From Nostoc foliaceum FACHB-393 (GTDB lineage: Bacteria > Cyanobacteriota > Cyanobacteriia > Cyanobacteriales > Nostocaceae): a stretch of 48,066 nucleotides of DNA. Below are positions 1 to 8,511 of this stretch, in pieces (position 1 is the stretch's first letter; every line of letters starts with the position of its first letter). The stretch covers positions 1 to 48,066 of the forward strand of contig NZ_JACJTD010000053.1 in NCBI RefSeq assembly GCF_014698505.1. Direction: 5' to 3'. A model generated the notes under the pieces. It was not told the origin of the DNA. It worked only from the letters and a program-made list of their open reading frames with translations, and made no database searches. A program made the translations under genes and the position numbers.

Positions 1-1
1 T

Positions 2-112
2 ACGGTGGGGCACACCGGAAGCTACGCTTGGGGAGATTTGCCCTCTTGGGCCGTTGGCGCAAGCCTGCTGCCTAACGGCGAGTCAGAGAACCAAGAATCC
101 CCGTCTCTTTAG
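2..112 (+). CDS. TnpB-type transposon protein, C-terminal fragment (cut by window edge)
   Basis: The frame from base 2 to a TAG at 110-112 reads as the extreme C-terminal tail typical of cyanobacterial IS200/IS605-family TnpB proteins (seen: TVGHTGSYAWGDLPSWAVG, then a Ser/Glu/Asn-rich end). TnpB is an RNA-guided nuclease carried by these elements. Only about 36 residues lie in the window, so the catalytic RuvC part cannot be judged. The element's right-end hairpin follows directly. In such elements the guide (omega/reRNA) RNA overlaps the tnpB 3' end and the right end, so bases 1-127 would include part of it. The family call rests on recalled tail similarity and on the adjacent IS end. Confidence 0.65.
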   Translation, partial: TVGHTGSYAWGDLPSWAVGASLLPNGESENQESPSL

Positions 113-127
113 AGCGGGGAGTGTCAA
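98..127 (+). mobile_element. Right end of IS200/IS605-type element (hairpin plus GTGTCAA)
   Basis: A TCCCCG/CGGGGA stem (98-103 with 115-120) encloses a short loop and is followed by GTGTCAA at 121-127. A subterminal hairpin just after tnpB is the usual right-end structure of IS200/IS605 elements. The TnpB stop codon lies in the hairpin loop. The left end and any tnpA are outside the window. Confidence 0.6.
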
Positions 128-441
128 TACTTAACAGAAACAGCATCAACATCAATGGTGCTTGCAGTGGAGGTAGAAGCCTCAGTACTATTAGATGCTT
201 CAGTGCCCACATCACCCTTACGAGCTTTCCAGCCTTCAATTACCAGTCCAGATACTTCACTAACTAGCAGGGTCAAAAGGAAAACATCATCAATCTGTCC
301 CACAACAGGTATAAAATCAGGGGCAATATCAATTGGGCTGACCAAATAAACTAACGTTCCTAAAATTACCCACCAACGGTACTTGGGGTTACGAAGCAAA
401 TTGCGATACCAAGTGTAAAGTGATTGGATTGAAAATTTCAT
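124..441 (-). CDS. YkvA family (DUF1232) small membrane protein
   Basis: This 105-residue protein carries the DUF1232 signature at about residues 29-52 (YLVSPIDIAPDFIPV, then GQIDD), within a hydrophobic stretch that probably forms one or two membrane segments. The function of the family is not established. The start is supported by GGAGG eight bases upstream of the ATG. The C-terminus is a Ser/Thr/Ala-rich tail ending VSVKY. Its stop codon TGA is read from the TTGACAC sequence of the neighbouring IS right end, so the original C-terminus may have been replaced on insertion. It is probably transcribed alone, convergent with the transposon gene. Confidence 0.8.
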   Translation of the reverse strand: MKFSIQSLYTWYRNLLRNPKYRWWVILGTLVYLVSPIDIAPDFIPVVGQIDDVFLLTLLVSEVSGLVIEGWKARKGDVGTEASNSTEASTSTASTIDVDAVSVKY

Positions 442-731
442 ATTTTGAACCTCCAGTTATCTTTTATTTTGACAAATTATCTTAAAAACTCCCGGTGGGA
501 ATAACCGCCCTAGTTAGTCTGGAAGACGCTACTCGTAATCTGTCATCAAAAACCAACTCTGTGATTCTGCACAACAGTCTAGTAATTCCCTGACAACAAA
601 TAAATTGTATGGATGTTGATTGTGGATTTTAGAGGGGAATCCTAGCTATATAAATCTCAAGTTTCGCCTTTTTAGTGGAGATTTAACTGCTTTTAAGAAG
701 GCGAAGCACTAACGCAGGACGAAACCTACTG

Positions 732-2912
732 ATGATGAAGTATCACTTTGGCATATCTAAAATCCCACTACAGATAGTTCTAATTATTCCTTTTGTCTTA
801 CAAATATTTGGAGCAGTGGGTTTAGTAGGTTATTTGTCATTTAAGAATGGACAGAAAGCTGTCAACGACTTGGCAGACCAGTTGATGGAGCGAACTAGTA
901 ATATAGTAGATCAACATTTAAATTCTTATCTATCTATTCCCCATAAAGTAAGCCAGATTAATGCTGATGCTATTCAGATGGGATTATTAGATGTGCGCGA
1001 TCGCAAAACTGTGGGAAAGTATTTCTCCAAACAAATGCAGGCTTATGACCTTACCTACATCGGCATCGGACTGACCACAGGTGAAGGCACAGGAGCCGCC
1101 CGTTACGATGGCAAAACTGTGACGATTGATGATTGGAGCGCCAAGCCTCCGAAAAATGCCTACAACTACGCCACAGATGACCAAGGCGATCGCACCCATG
1201 TCACTACTATTTTTGATTGGGACAACTTCAAGGAAACTTGGTATACCGAACCCGTAAAAGCTGGTAAACCCATCTGGTCACGAATTTATATTTTGAATTA
1301 TCCCAATCATCCATACATCGCTGCTTCAGCAGGTCATCCCATTTATGACGCGCAGAATCGATTACTGGGGATGGTTGCAGCAGATATCCATTTAATAAAA
1401 TTGAGCGAATTTTTACGGCGTTTAGATGTTAGCCGCTCTGGACAGGTTTTCATTCTGGAGCGGAATGGGATGCTGATAGCGAACTCTAGCACACAGCAGC
1501 CTTTTACCCTGGTCAAGGAAGATATTCGACGAGTAAAAGCCACCGACAGTCCTGATCCTTCAGTTCAGTCCATTGCCAAACAAATTCAACAAACCTTCAA
1601 TGGCTTTGAATCCATCACCGAATCCAAAAAACTGCAACTTAATTGGCAAGGAGAACCAATTTTTGTTAATGTCACCCCCTGGCGTGACCAATATGGATTG
1701 GATTGGCTAGTAGTAGTGAGTGTGCCTGAACACGTTTTTATGGCACAAATCAATGCCAACAGCCGCACTACCATTTTGCTCTGTCTCGGAGCATTGGCTG
1801 TAGCAACCTGCATGGGCTATTTAACCTCCCGTTGGATTACACAGCCGATTCTGCAAATGAACCGAGCCAGTCAGGCAATGGCATCAGGCAATTTAGACCA
1901 AACCTTAGATATCAAAAACATTCAAGAACTCAATGTACTTGCTCACTCCTTTAATCACATGGCAGGGCAATTGCGCGAATCTTTTACAGCACTAGAAAAT
2001 GGTAAAGCAGAGTTAGAAGACAGGGTAGAAGAACGCACCACCGAACTTAAAACCGCCTTGACTGAATTGCAGCACACTCAAGCCCAAATGGTTCAAAGTG
2101 AAAAGATGTCTAGCCTGGGTCAACTGGTGGCAGGTGTGGCCCATGAAATCAACAACCCAGTAAACTTTATTCATGGCAATATTACTTATTTAAACGAATA
2201 CACTCAAGATTTGCTCAGGATGATCCAGCTTTACCAAGAACGTCATCCCAGCAATGATCCAGAGGTGCAAGCGTTAGCTGAAGAAATCGATCTGGAGTTT
2301 TTGATCGAGGATTTACAGAAGATGCTAACTTCTATGAAAATGGGGACTGATCGGATTCGGAACATTGTGTTATCACTGCGGAACTTTTCTCGGATAGATG
2401 AAGCAGAATTCAAAGCAGTTGACCTTCATGAAGGAATTGAAAGTACGCTGTTGATTTTGCAATACCGTCTGAAAGACAAACCAGAACGCCCAGCAATTGT
2501 ATTGATTCGAGATTATGGCAAGTTACCCAAAGTAGAATGCTATCCCGGACAACTCAATCAAGTTTTGATGAATATTCTGGTGAATGCGATCGATGCCTTA
2601 GACGAAGTAAACGCCAATCGCACTGTTCAGGAAATGGGGGCAAATCCCAGTCAGATTATCATCCGCACCTCAATGAGCAATTCGCAGTCAGTGGAAATTG
2701 CGATCGCTGATAATGCCGGGGGAATGCCAGAACAGGTTAAAAACCGCATTTTCAATCCTTTCTTCACCACCAAACCTGTAGGCAAAGGAACGGGCATGGG
2801 CATGGCAATTAGCTATCAAATTATCACCGAAAAACATGGTGGCAAATTGGAATGTTTTTCTACTCTTGGTGAAGGAAGTGAGTTTATCATTCAATTGCCT
2901 ACCCAGCAGTAA
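732..2912 (+). CDS. Membrane sensor histidine kinase (dCache-like sensor, HAMP, coiled coil, HisKA/HATPase)
   Basis: The 726-residue protein has a transmembrane helix at about 11-36. A large extracytoplasmic region (about 40-340, Cache-like, with the segment IYILNYPNHPYIAASAGHP) follows, then a second helix at about 344-366 and a HAMP domain at about 366-418. A coiled coil (about 415-455) leads to the phospho-acceptor box around His471 (GVAHEINNP). The N box (LVNAIDAL), G1 (ADNAGGMP) and G2 (GKGTGMGM) motifs are all present, so the kinase looks active. No response regulator lies beside it. The likely role is sensing a small extracytoplasmic ligand, but the ligand cannot be told. An alternative start is the second Met. 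The next genes (exbB/exbD) run the same way after about 150 bp. Confidence 0.88.
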   Translation: MMKYHFGISKIPLQIVLIIPFVLQIFGAVGLVGYLSFKNGQKAVNDLADQLMERTSNIVDQHLNSYLSIPHKVSQINADAIQMGLLDVRDRKTVGKYFSKQMQAYDLTYIGIGLTTGEGTGAARYDGKTVTIDDWSAKPPKNAYNYATDDQGDRTHVTTIFDWDNFKETWYTEPVKAGKPIWSRIYILNYPNHPYIAASAGHPIYDAQNRLLGMVAADIHLIKLSEFLRRLDVSRSGQVFILERNGMLIANSSTQQPFTLVKEDIRRVKATDSPDPSVQSIAKQIQQTFNGFESITESKKLQLNWQGEPIFVNVTPWRDQYGLDWLVVVSVPEHVFMAQINANSRTTILLCLGALAVATCMGYLTSRWITQPILQMNRASQAMASGNLDQTLDIKNIQELNVLAHSFNHMAGQLRESFTALENGKAELEDRVEERTTELKTALTELQHTQAQMVQSEKMSSLGQLVAGVAHEINNPVNFIHGNITYLNEYTQDLLRMIQLYQERHPSNDPEVQALAEEIDLEFLIEDLQKMLTSMKMGTDRIRNIVLSLRNFSRIDEAEFKAVDLHEGIESTLLILQYRLKDKPERPAIVLIRDYGKLPKVECYPGQLNQVLMNILVNAIDALDEVNANRTVQEMGANPSQIIIRTSMSNSQSVEIAIADNAGGMPEQVKNRIFNPFFTTKPVGKGTGMGMAISYQIITEKHGGKLECFSTLGEGSEFIIQLPTQQ

Positions 2913-3069
2913 GTTTTTCCAGCAGTCTAAGTCAAATACGCCATGCTTGCACTGTATTTTTAGGTTTTCGGTAAATTTATATTTTGGAAGTCCCTCATTT
3001 TGCATTAATCTCTAGAATTAAAATGCCTAAGCACATTTGCTCTAGTCATGGAGGGAGGAAACTTAAACA

Positions 3070-3798
3070 GTGGATATTTTAGATTTGTTTTATAAGGGCG
3101 GGCCAGCGATGTGGCCTTTACTTGTTCTGTCGATTCTGTCTTTGAGTGTGATTTTTGAGCGTTTGTGGTTTTGGCTGCGAATTTTGACTCAGGAAAAGCA
3201 AATAGTCGATCGCATCCTAGTTGCTGCCCAGGATAATTGGCAAATAGCTGCGGATATTGCCAGACAAGCAAGCCATCAGCCTGTCGGGCGTTTTCTCTAC
3301 GCCCCCTTACGTTTTCCCAAAACTGATGCAGAAACCTTTCGACTAGCATTGGAGTCCACAGCAGAAGATGAATTAGCTGGAATGCGGCGGGGCGAAAAGC
3401 TTTTAGAAGCTGTGATTGCCCTCGCGCCCCTGCTGGGATTATTAGGTACAGTTCTGGGTCTAATTCAGTCTCTGCGCTCAATTCGGATTGGCGATTTGGG
3501 AACAGAATCTACCGCTGGGGTAACTACTGGTATTGGTGAATCCTTAATTAGTACGGCAGCGGGACTAATAGTTGCCATCATTAGTTTGGTATTTTACCGC
3601 CTATTTCAAAGTTTTGTAGTCAACCAAGTCAAAGTTTTTCGTAAGGCAGGGAATGAGATGGAATTGCTCTACCGCCAGTCCCCACCTGATTTTAGTAATA
3701 GTGCATCAGCAATGGTGCGGGAAAATTTCACTCCACCCCGCAAGCCAGGAAAGACTAGGTTTTCTGAACCACCTGATCCCCCAAATGCACCTAATTAG
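3070..3798 (+). CDS. exbB: MotA/TolQ/ExbB proton channel family protein
   Basis: A 242-residue inner-membrane protein with the ExbB/TolQ layout. It has one N-terminal transmembrane helix (about 15-36), a cytoplasmic loop with the conserved segment AEDELAGMRRG, and two further helices in the C-terminal half (LLGLLGTVLGLIQSL and the helix after GIGESLISTAAG). With its ExbD partner it should form a proton-driven motor that energises outer-membrane transport or envelope functions. The start codon is GTG, supported by a strong GGAGG Shine-Dalgarno about 11 bases upstream. exbD follows after 41 bp, so the two are probably one operon. No TonB gene is adjacent. The Pro-rich end (about 213-242) is unusual but not unique. 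Confidence 0.88.
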   Translation: MDILDLFYKGGPAMWPLLVLSILSLSVIFERLWFWLRILTQEKQIVDRILVAAQDNWQIAADIARQASHQPVGRFLYAPLRFPKTDAETFRLALESTAEDELAGMRRGEKLLEAVIALAPLLGLLGTVLGLIQSLRSIRIGDLGTESTAGVTTGIGESLISTAAGLIVAIISLVFYRLFQSFVVNQVKVFRKAGNEMELLYRQSPPDFSNSASAMVRENFTPPRKPGKTRFSEPPDPPNAPN

Positions 3799-3839
3799 TC
3801 AATAATTCAACTCCAAATCCAGGCGTTTAAATTGAGAAA

Positions 3840-4538
3840 ATGAAAGTTAATCTACATACCCCGATTGAAGAAGTCCAAATTCAAATCATCCCTTTAATTG
3901 ATGTTGTTTTTTGTATCCTGACGTTTTTTTTGTTAGCGGCATTACAATTTACGCGCCAACAGGCAATAAATGTTGATTTGCCCAAAGCCAGCCCCAGTAC
4001 AGTATCTGGAATAACATCACAAAGTGGAAATTTGATTGTAACTATCGATGCCGTTGGCAATACTTACATAGAAAAACAGCCTGTAAAACGGGATGATTTG
4101 GGAGTGAGGTTAAAACAATATCTCCAACAAAATCCTAGTGCTGTTGTGGTGTTGAATGCTTCGCGGACAGCAACTTATAATGATGTGATTGAGACATTAG
4201 ATTTGCTACGGCAAGTAGGAGGCGATCGCGTTTCTTTAGGAATTATTCCTGGCCCATCTCAACTACCCACAAACTCACTTAACCAGCCAAATATCCCCTC
4301 TTTCCCAATCAATCCTGGTGCAGCACCTCTACCCACAACCGCACCAGTTCCCGGCATTAATCCCGAAGGTAATCTTGCCCCTAAATTTCCCTTAGCACCT
4401 AATTCCGCACCTCTTCCTGGCATCAGCCAGCCTCCAACTGGACAAGGCATCAGTCCTATCAATCCTGGTATTTCCAACCCACCAGCATCCCAAGCGCCTG
4501 TAGCACCTCAGCAAACCCAACCTCCTCTTCAAAGATGA
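3840..4538 (+). CDS. exbD: ExbD/TolR family biopolymer transport protein with long Pro-rich tail
   Basis: Residues 1-140 form a standard ExbD/TolR: a short cytoplasmic N-terminus, one membrane helix (about 17-37, containing the IPLIDVVFCILTFFLL segment with the conserved Asp of the proton path), and a periplasmic domain (about 45-138). ExbD works with ExbB as the stator rotor-like element that couples proton flow to periplasmic partners. Ordinary ExbD ends near residue 140. This one continues about 95 residues as a Pro/Gly/Asn/Ala-rich low-complexity tail with repeated PGI and APLP motifs up to the stop. The tail would lie in the periplasm and could span toward the peptidoglycan or outer membrane; that is inference. 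Confidence 0.87.
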   Translation: MKVNLHTPIEEVQIQIIPLIDVVFCILTFFLLAALQFTRQQAINVDLPKASPSTVSGITSQSGNLIVTIDAVGNTYIEKQPVKRDDLGVRLKQYLQQNPSAVVVLNASRTATYNDVIETLDLLRQVGGDRVSLGIIPGPSQLPTNSLNQPNIPSFPINPGAAPLPTTAPVPGINPEGNLAPKFPLAPNSAPLPGISQPPTGQGISPINPGISNPPASQAPVAPQQTQPPLQR

Positions 4539-4539
4539 G

Positions 4540-4620
4540 ATAGGGGCATGGGGCATGGGGTATTGGTTATTTCTCCCCTTGCCTCCCCTGCTTCCTCATT
4601 CCCTACTCCCCACTTCCCCT
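4540..4620. repeat. G-rich/C-rich imperfect inverted repeat after exbD
   Basis: A run of GGGGCAT-type units (4543-4560) is followed by a C-rich stretch (4576-4619) that could fold back on it. It is of the dispersed type seen elsewhere in the window (around 7317-7463, 9555-9650 and 10915-10995). It may act as a transcription end for the exbBD operon. Confidence 0.45.
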
Positions 4621-4778
4621 AAAGCTTTTTCCCAATCCTAAAGACATCTAAAACAAAATTCAGTTAGCGACAAAATTTCTGCTAATTTACAAATAATTGG
4701 TTGAGCTTTAAAGATTTTTTCATCGATAAACTGAAGTAATTTATCACCAATTGCCATTCACGTTTCAGGGGTTGTGGC

Positions 4779-5141
4779 ATGAATATCGTGACGCTTTTAA
4801 TTGTTTGGGTAGTAACAGCTATCAGCCTGTTGATAATTAGTAAATTACCTTTAGGAGTTGAAATTGATACTCCTGGTAAAGCCTTCCTTTCTGCCGCAGT
4901 GCTTGGTATCGTGACGGCAATAGTCAGACCGATTTTAAGCCTTGTCTTTGCAGTACCGAATTTACTCACATTGGACTTGTTATCCGGCATTTTCACATTT
5001 ATGATTGCCGTGGTTTGTTTTAGTATTGCTGCTTGGTTAGTAGAAGGCTTTCGCTTGCGTTACGGGATTTGGAGTGCTGTTATTGGAGCATTTGCGCTGA
5101 CTATAATTAACAGCATAATCTACAAATTATTGGGTGTTTAA
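4779..5141 (+). CDS. Phage holin family 4 (PF04020-like) membrane protein
   Basis: A 120-residue, almost entirely hydrophobic protein with about four membrane segments (roughly 3-22, 32-55, 63-85 and 90-115). It contains the signature region AFLSAAVLGIVTAIVRPILS that is typical of the holin-4 superfamily, or YvlD-like proteins. In cyanobacteria these are chromosomal membrane proteins of unknown function, not lysis genes, and nothing phage-like surrounds it. The ATG start fits the hydrophobic N-terminus. It is convergent with thf1, with a heptamer repeat hairpin between them. Confidence 0.8.
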   Translation: MNIVTLLIVWVVTAISLLIISKLPLGVEIDTPGKAFLSAAVLGIVTAIVRPILSLVFAVPNLLTLDLLSGIFTFMIAVVCFSIAAWLVEGFRLRYGIWSAVIGAFALTIINSIIYKLLGV

Positions 5142-5149
5142 AATAAATA

Positions 5150-5216
5150 GTGAGGAGTGAGAAGTTAGGAGTGATGAGTTGTTAATAACTCCTAACTCCT
5201 AACTACTATCTCCTAA
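5150..5216. repeat. Heptamer (TTAGGAG-type) inverted repeat array between convergent genes
   Basis: Tandem (A)GTTAGGAGT-like units on the left (5153-5180) face ACTCCTAACT units on the right (5187-5217), so either strand can form a long hairpin. The position between two convergent genes suggests a bidirectional terminator. The units match the short tandemly repeated repetitive sequences known from heterocystous cyanobacteria. Confidence 0.6.
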
Positions 5217-5924
5217 CTATTCGTTGGAACTTGGGGGAGCAACGGGGGTAGTTGATTGTTGTTTACGTTGTTCGCGTTTTTTGCGATCGGCTGAGAGCAT
5301 ATCTGCCATCACCACCAGTGCTTGCGCCATTTTTTCTAGGTTAGAACGGTATAGCTCCAAATCCTTATTGAGTTTGTCATCAGATAAGTGCAAGCCAGCA
5401 GCGATCGCTTTCAGCGCCTCCGTGAGTTGCTTTTCATCTTTGACTAATTCAGGATCTGACTGTTCCAATAACGAAAATACACCAATTGCGAACAAACGGT
5501 TGTATTTAAAGTTAGGATTGTTGGCGATCGCTTGCAGTTGTGCCTGCAAGTCAGCATCTCGGTCTAAGTAAGTGGTTTGACCCAGCCACGCAATTAAATC
5601 TTTAACTGGCAAACCTTTAGCTACAGTTTGCAGTCTTTGAGCATCCTGTCGATAATGTTGCGGATCTTGTTCTATAGCCCGACATAGGGCGTTAAAAATT
5701 GATTCTTGATCCCGTTCTGGTTGATAGCCTTGCATGAAGCGGTCAAAGGTAGTGACGACGCCCAAGGCATAAATTGGATTGTAGCTAAAATCGATATTTA
5801 CTGACAGCAGATGCATTTCCACCATCAATTCTTCTACTACCCGACGATAAATAGTGTTAATCGGACGGGTGTGAAGATTGTAAAAAGTTCGTTTTGTATC
5901 AGAGACAGTACGGACGTTATTCAC
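5217..5924 (-). CDS. thf1: Thf1/Psb29, photosystem II biogenesis protein
   Basis: A 235-residue soluble protein opening MNNVRTVSDTKRTFYNLHT, followed by RPINTIYRRVVEELMVEMHL and YALGVVTTFDRFMQGYQP. This is the highly conserved N-terminal half of Thf1 (Psb29/Psp29). In plants and cyanobacteria Thf1 binds FtsH protease complexes at the thylakoid and is needed for normal photosystem II accumulation and repair under high light. The C-terminal part (about 170-220) is helical, probably coiled coil, and ends in a short Gln/Pro/Ser-rich tail. The length is normal for cyanobacteria. It is transcribed alone and faces away from the bilin lyase gene. Confidence 0.92.
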   Translation of the reverse strand: MNNVRTVSDTKRTFYNLHTRPINTIYRRVVEELMVEMHLLSVNIDFSYNPIYALGVVTTFDRFMQGYQPERDQESIFNALCRAIEQDPQHYRQDAQRLQTVAKGLPVKDLIAWLGQTTYLDRDADLQAQLQAIANNPNFKYNRLFAIGVFSLLEQSDPELVKDEKQLTEALKAIAAGLHLSDDKLNKDLELYRSNLEKMAQALVVMADMLSADRKKREQRKQQSTTPVAPPSSNE

Positions 5925-6128
5925 AAAGAAAATGTTAAGGGCGACGTATCTTTATTTTCTCGCTTAAAGGCTACTTTGCCAAGTTGAGCTTTTGGCTGGT
6001 GACGGTTTCATTTACAATGGAGACAAATTAGAAGTATTTTATAAGCTAGTAGCCACAGGGGATTAAGACCCTTTCTTCTAAAAAACTAGCCGAAAATTTG
6101 ATTCCTTAATAATTTGTTGATCCCATTT

Positions 6129-6722
6129 ATGAACTTCTCGCCACAGTTAATTGCTTTAGGTGAGTATTTAGCCGGTGAATTTGATAATCAGGAACAAGCC
6201 ATAGGAGAACCAATTTGGTATGTCCATCTCCGTCTGTGGCAAAGACCAATTAATCTGTTCACAGAAGATAGCATTACCCTGTTTGCCGAACAGGCTAACG
6301 TTATAACCCCAGATCAATCTTACCGCCAGCGAATTATGCGGTTGCGTCAGGGTAGCAATGACACATCTCTGGAAGTACAATACTACATGCCGCAAGATCC
6401 AGGTTCACTAAGAGGTGCAGGTCATAATCCTGCTCTACTGGACACACTGACACCCGAACAATTAGATTTACTACCAGGTTGTATCCTAACAGTAGCTCAG
6501 GAAACACTAGCTTGCGATCGCTATAAGTTTACAGCTACCCCGCTACCAGAGGCTCGTTGCAGCTTTACTTATCTTGGCAGTAGCCGATATGTTTCCTTGG
6601 GGTTTGAAACCACTGCGACAGAATTTCACAGCTACGACAAAGGAATTGATCCAGCAACTGGAAAAGCAACTTGGGGAGCGATTATGGGGCCTTATCGCTA
6701 CACCAAGCGAAATCAATATTGA
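6129..6722 (+). CDS. CpcT/CpeT-family phycobiliprotein lyase
   Basis: The 197-residue product (from the ATG at 6129; an in-frame TTG lies at 6114) has the CpcT/CpeT beta-barrel pattern. It starts with LGEYLAGEFDNQEQA, then IWYVHLRLWQRPI, GCILTV, DRYKFTATPLPEARCSF and a C-terminal WGAIMGPYRYTKR. CpcT-type lyases attach bilins to a cysteine of phycocyanin or phycoerythrocyanin beta subunits. The proteins most like this one are usually annotated CpcT/CpeT 1, 2 or 3. Substrate and chromophore cannot be told from the sequence. No phycobiliprotein genes are adjacent; it stands alone between thf1 and a STAS gene. Confidence 0.85.
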   Translation: MNFSPQLIALGEYLAGEFDNQEQAIGEPIWYVHLRLWQRPINLFTEDSITLFAEQANVITPDQSYRQRIMRLRQGSNDTSLEVQYYMPQDPGSLRGAGHNPALLDTLTPEQLDLLPGCILTVAQETLACDRYKFTATPLPEARCSFTYLGSSRYVSLGFETTATEFHSYDKGIDPATGKATWGAIMGPYRYTKRNQY

Positions 6723-6785
6723 TAAGATAAATTTATGATTCATGAATTATGAATTATGAGTTCTGAATTAACTCCTAATTCTTTT

Positions 6786-7154
6786 TTAGCTAGCGATGCT
6801 GCGAGGTACACCTTCTAAAGCTTCCTCTTCTGTTTCAAAGATTTCAAAGACAGTATCCATCATCGTAACTTCAAACACGAGTTTGGCTTCTGGATGTACA
6901 TTGCAGATGCGGAAACTGCCCTTGACTTTATCAGCATCACGCATCCCAGCCACCAAAGATGTAAGACCAGAACTATCAATAAAATTTACCTGAGCCAGAT
7001 TTACAACTACATGGCGACTGAGTTTGGAAATACACTCCTGTAACTTCAGGCGAAATTGCCAAGCAGTGGTAATGTCTAAGCGACCTGCTGGTGTCAGGAC
7101 AATAACGGCGTTTCCGTCTTGGGTTGTATAACTTTTTTGGTCTATATGAATCAC
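6786..7154 (-). CDS. STAS-domain anti-anti-sigma-factor-like protein
   Basis: A 122-residue single STAS domain (about 5-105). The phosphorylation-site motif is NFIDSSGLTSL, in which the Ser after Asp is the residue phosphorylated in SpoIIAA/RsbV-type regulators. The sequence before it (VLTPAGRLDITTAWQFRLKL) fits the family. It is likely a switch protein in a partner-switching pathway with an HPK/RsbW-type kinase and a PP2C phosphatase, neither of which is next to it. A short tail (GVPRSIAS) follows the domain. It is convergent with the lyase gene and is probably a single-gene transcript. Confidence 0.85.
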   Translation of the reverse strand: MIHIDQKSYTTQDGNAVIVLTPAGRLDITTAWQFRLKLQECISKLSRHVVVNLAQVNFIDSSGLTSLVAGMRDADKVKGSFRICNVHPEAKLVFEVTMMDTVFEIFETEEEALEGVPRSIAS

Positions 7155-7316
7155 TAAAGCCCTCCCCGTGGCATTCCTTTTAAGATTAACTAGTTACAGA
7201 ATTGTCTAATGCTGTCACTTGAGATTAACAAGCTATAGCTAAAATTGTCACTTTTTTCTTCTAAGTGCTTACTTTTAGTAGTTTAACTCACCGAAATAGT
7301 GCTGAGTAGCAATTCA

Positions 7317-7463
7317 AAGAGGGAGTGGGGGAGTGGGGAGTGGGGAAGAAGCAGGGGGAGCAGGGAAGCAGGGGACATGGGGGACAAGGGGAATTATTGA
7401 ACAAGTCTCTTCCTTGTCTCCCTTTTCTATTCTCTATGCCCAATGCCCAATGCCCAATGCCTA
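7317..7463. repeat. G-rich minisatellite and CCCAATG tandem in 313-bp spacer
   Basis: The spacer 7155-7467 between the STAS gene and hemF holds a G-rich array (GAGTGGGG and GCAGGG units, 7320-7391) followed by three copies of CCCAATG (7438-7459). Both are low-complexity and probably non-coding. Nothing else is recognisable in this spacer. Confidence 0.55.
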
Positions 7464-7467
7464 GTTT

Positions 7468-8511
7468 TTATTGAGGTGGTGTCCAATTGCTCCAATCTTG
7501 AGGCTTAAGAAAGGTTTCATACAACTCGGCTTCGGGGGAATTAGGTTCTGGCTGATAGCCGTATTCCCAGCGCACTAAGGGTGGTAGAGACATGAGAATT
7601 GATTCAGTGCGTCCGTTAGTTTGCAGACCAAAAATAGTGCCTCGGTCATAAACCAAGTTAAATTCTACATACCTTCCCCGGCGGTAGAGTTGAAAATTCC
7701 GTTGGCGATCGCCATACTCCATCCCATGTCGCCGTTCTACAATTGGTACGTAGGCTGGTAAAAATGCCCTACCACAGTCTTGCACAAAGGCAAACAAATC
7801 TTCCCAATTACGGGTTGCTGGTGTTCCCACCTGATTGCTATGAATAGCCGCTTCCCCATTGGGATTTGGCCCGCGATATAAAGCACCTTGACCATCTTGG
7901 TAATCAAAAAACAGACCGCCTACACCGCGTGTCTCATCACGATGCTTGAGGTAGAAATATTCATCACACCACCGCTTAAAAACCGGGTAATAGTCTGGGT
8001 GGTGTTTGTCACAAGCCTGTTTTAATGTCTTGTGTAAATGTGCCGCATCTTCAGCAAAAGGGTAATAAGGTGTCAAGTCAAGACCACCACCGAACCACCA
8101 GACTGGCCCCGCTTCAAAGTAGCGATAATTTAGATGAACTGTGGGCACGTAAGGATTGTGAGGATGTAACACCATTGAAGTGCCCGTGGCATAAAAGCCA
8201 TGTCCTGCGGCTTCAGGGCGTTGGGTTAAAATTGAGGCTGGCAAATGGGAACCCCAAACTTCAGAAAAATTTACACCTGCTTGTTCAAATATTGCACCTT
8301 CGCGCAGCACGCGCGATCGCCCTCCACCCCCTTCTGGGCGTTCCCAACTATCTTCATGAAACTTACCCACACCATCTAGTTTTGCCAATGATTCGGTAAT
8401 TTCGTCTTGCAGCTGTTTCATAAACTGACTGACTCTAGTCTGAGCCTCAGGTGCTGGCAAAGATTTGGATGATTCTGCTGCTACAGCTGGTATTTGCGAG
8501 TTGGTCAACAT
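7468..8511 (-). CDS. hemF: Oxygen-dependent coproporphyrinogen III oxidase
   Basis: The 347-residue protein matches HemF throughout. Seen are GGGGRSRVLREGAIFEQAGV, the substrate-binding stretch HLNYRYFEAG, WWFGGGLDLTPYYP, GVGGLFFDYQDG, and the conserved end region YVEFNLVYDRGTIFGLQTNG then LMSLPPLVRWEY. HemF converts coproporphyrinogen III to protoporphyrinogen IX with O2, in the shared heme/chlorophyll/bilin pathway. About 20 poorly conserved residues precede the core, so the true start may lie slightly downstream of the ATG chosen. It stands alone, next to a 514-bp spacer in which nothing was recognised. Confidence 0.95.
   Translation of the reverse strand: MLTNSQIPAVAAESSKSLPAPEAQTRVSQFMKQLQDEITESLAKLDGVGKFHEDSWERPEGGGGRSRVLREGAIFEQAGVNFSEVWGSHLPASILTQRPEAAGHGFYATGTSMVLHPHNPYVPTVHLNYRYFEAGPVWWFGGGLDLTPYYPFAEDAAHLHKTLKQACDKHHPDYYPVFKRWCDEYFYLKHRDETRGVGGLFFDYQDGQGALYRGPNPNGEAAIHSNQVGTPATRNWEDLFAFVQDCGRAFLPAYVPIVERRHGMEYGDRQRNFQLYRRGRYVEFNLVYDRGTIFGLQTNGRTESILMSLPPLVRWEYGYQPEPNSPEAELYETFLKPQDWSNWTPPQ

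Noticed and set aside
4779..5141. Prophage lysis gene
   Set aside because: The holin-4-like protein is a chromosomal family in cyanobacteria, and no phage genes are near.
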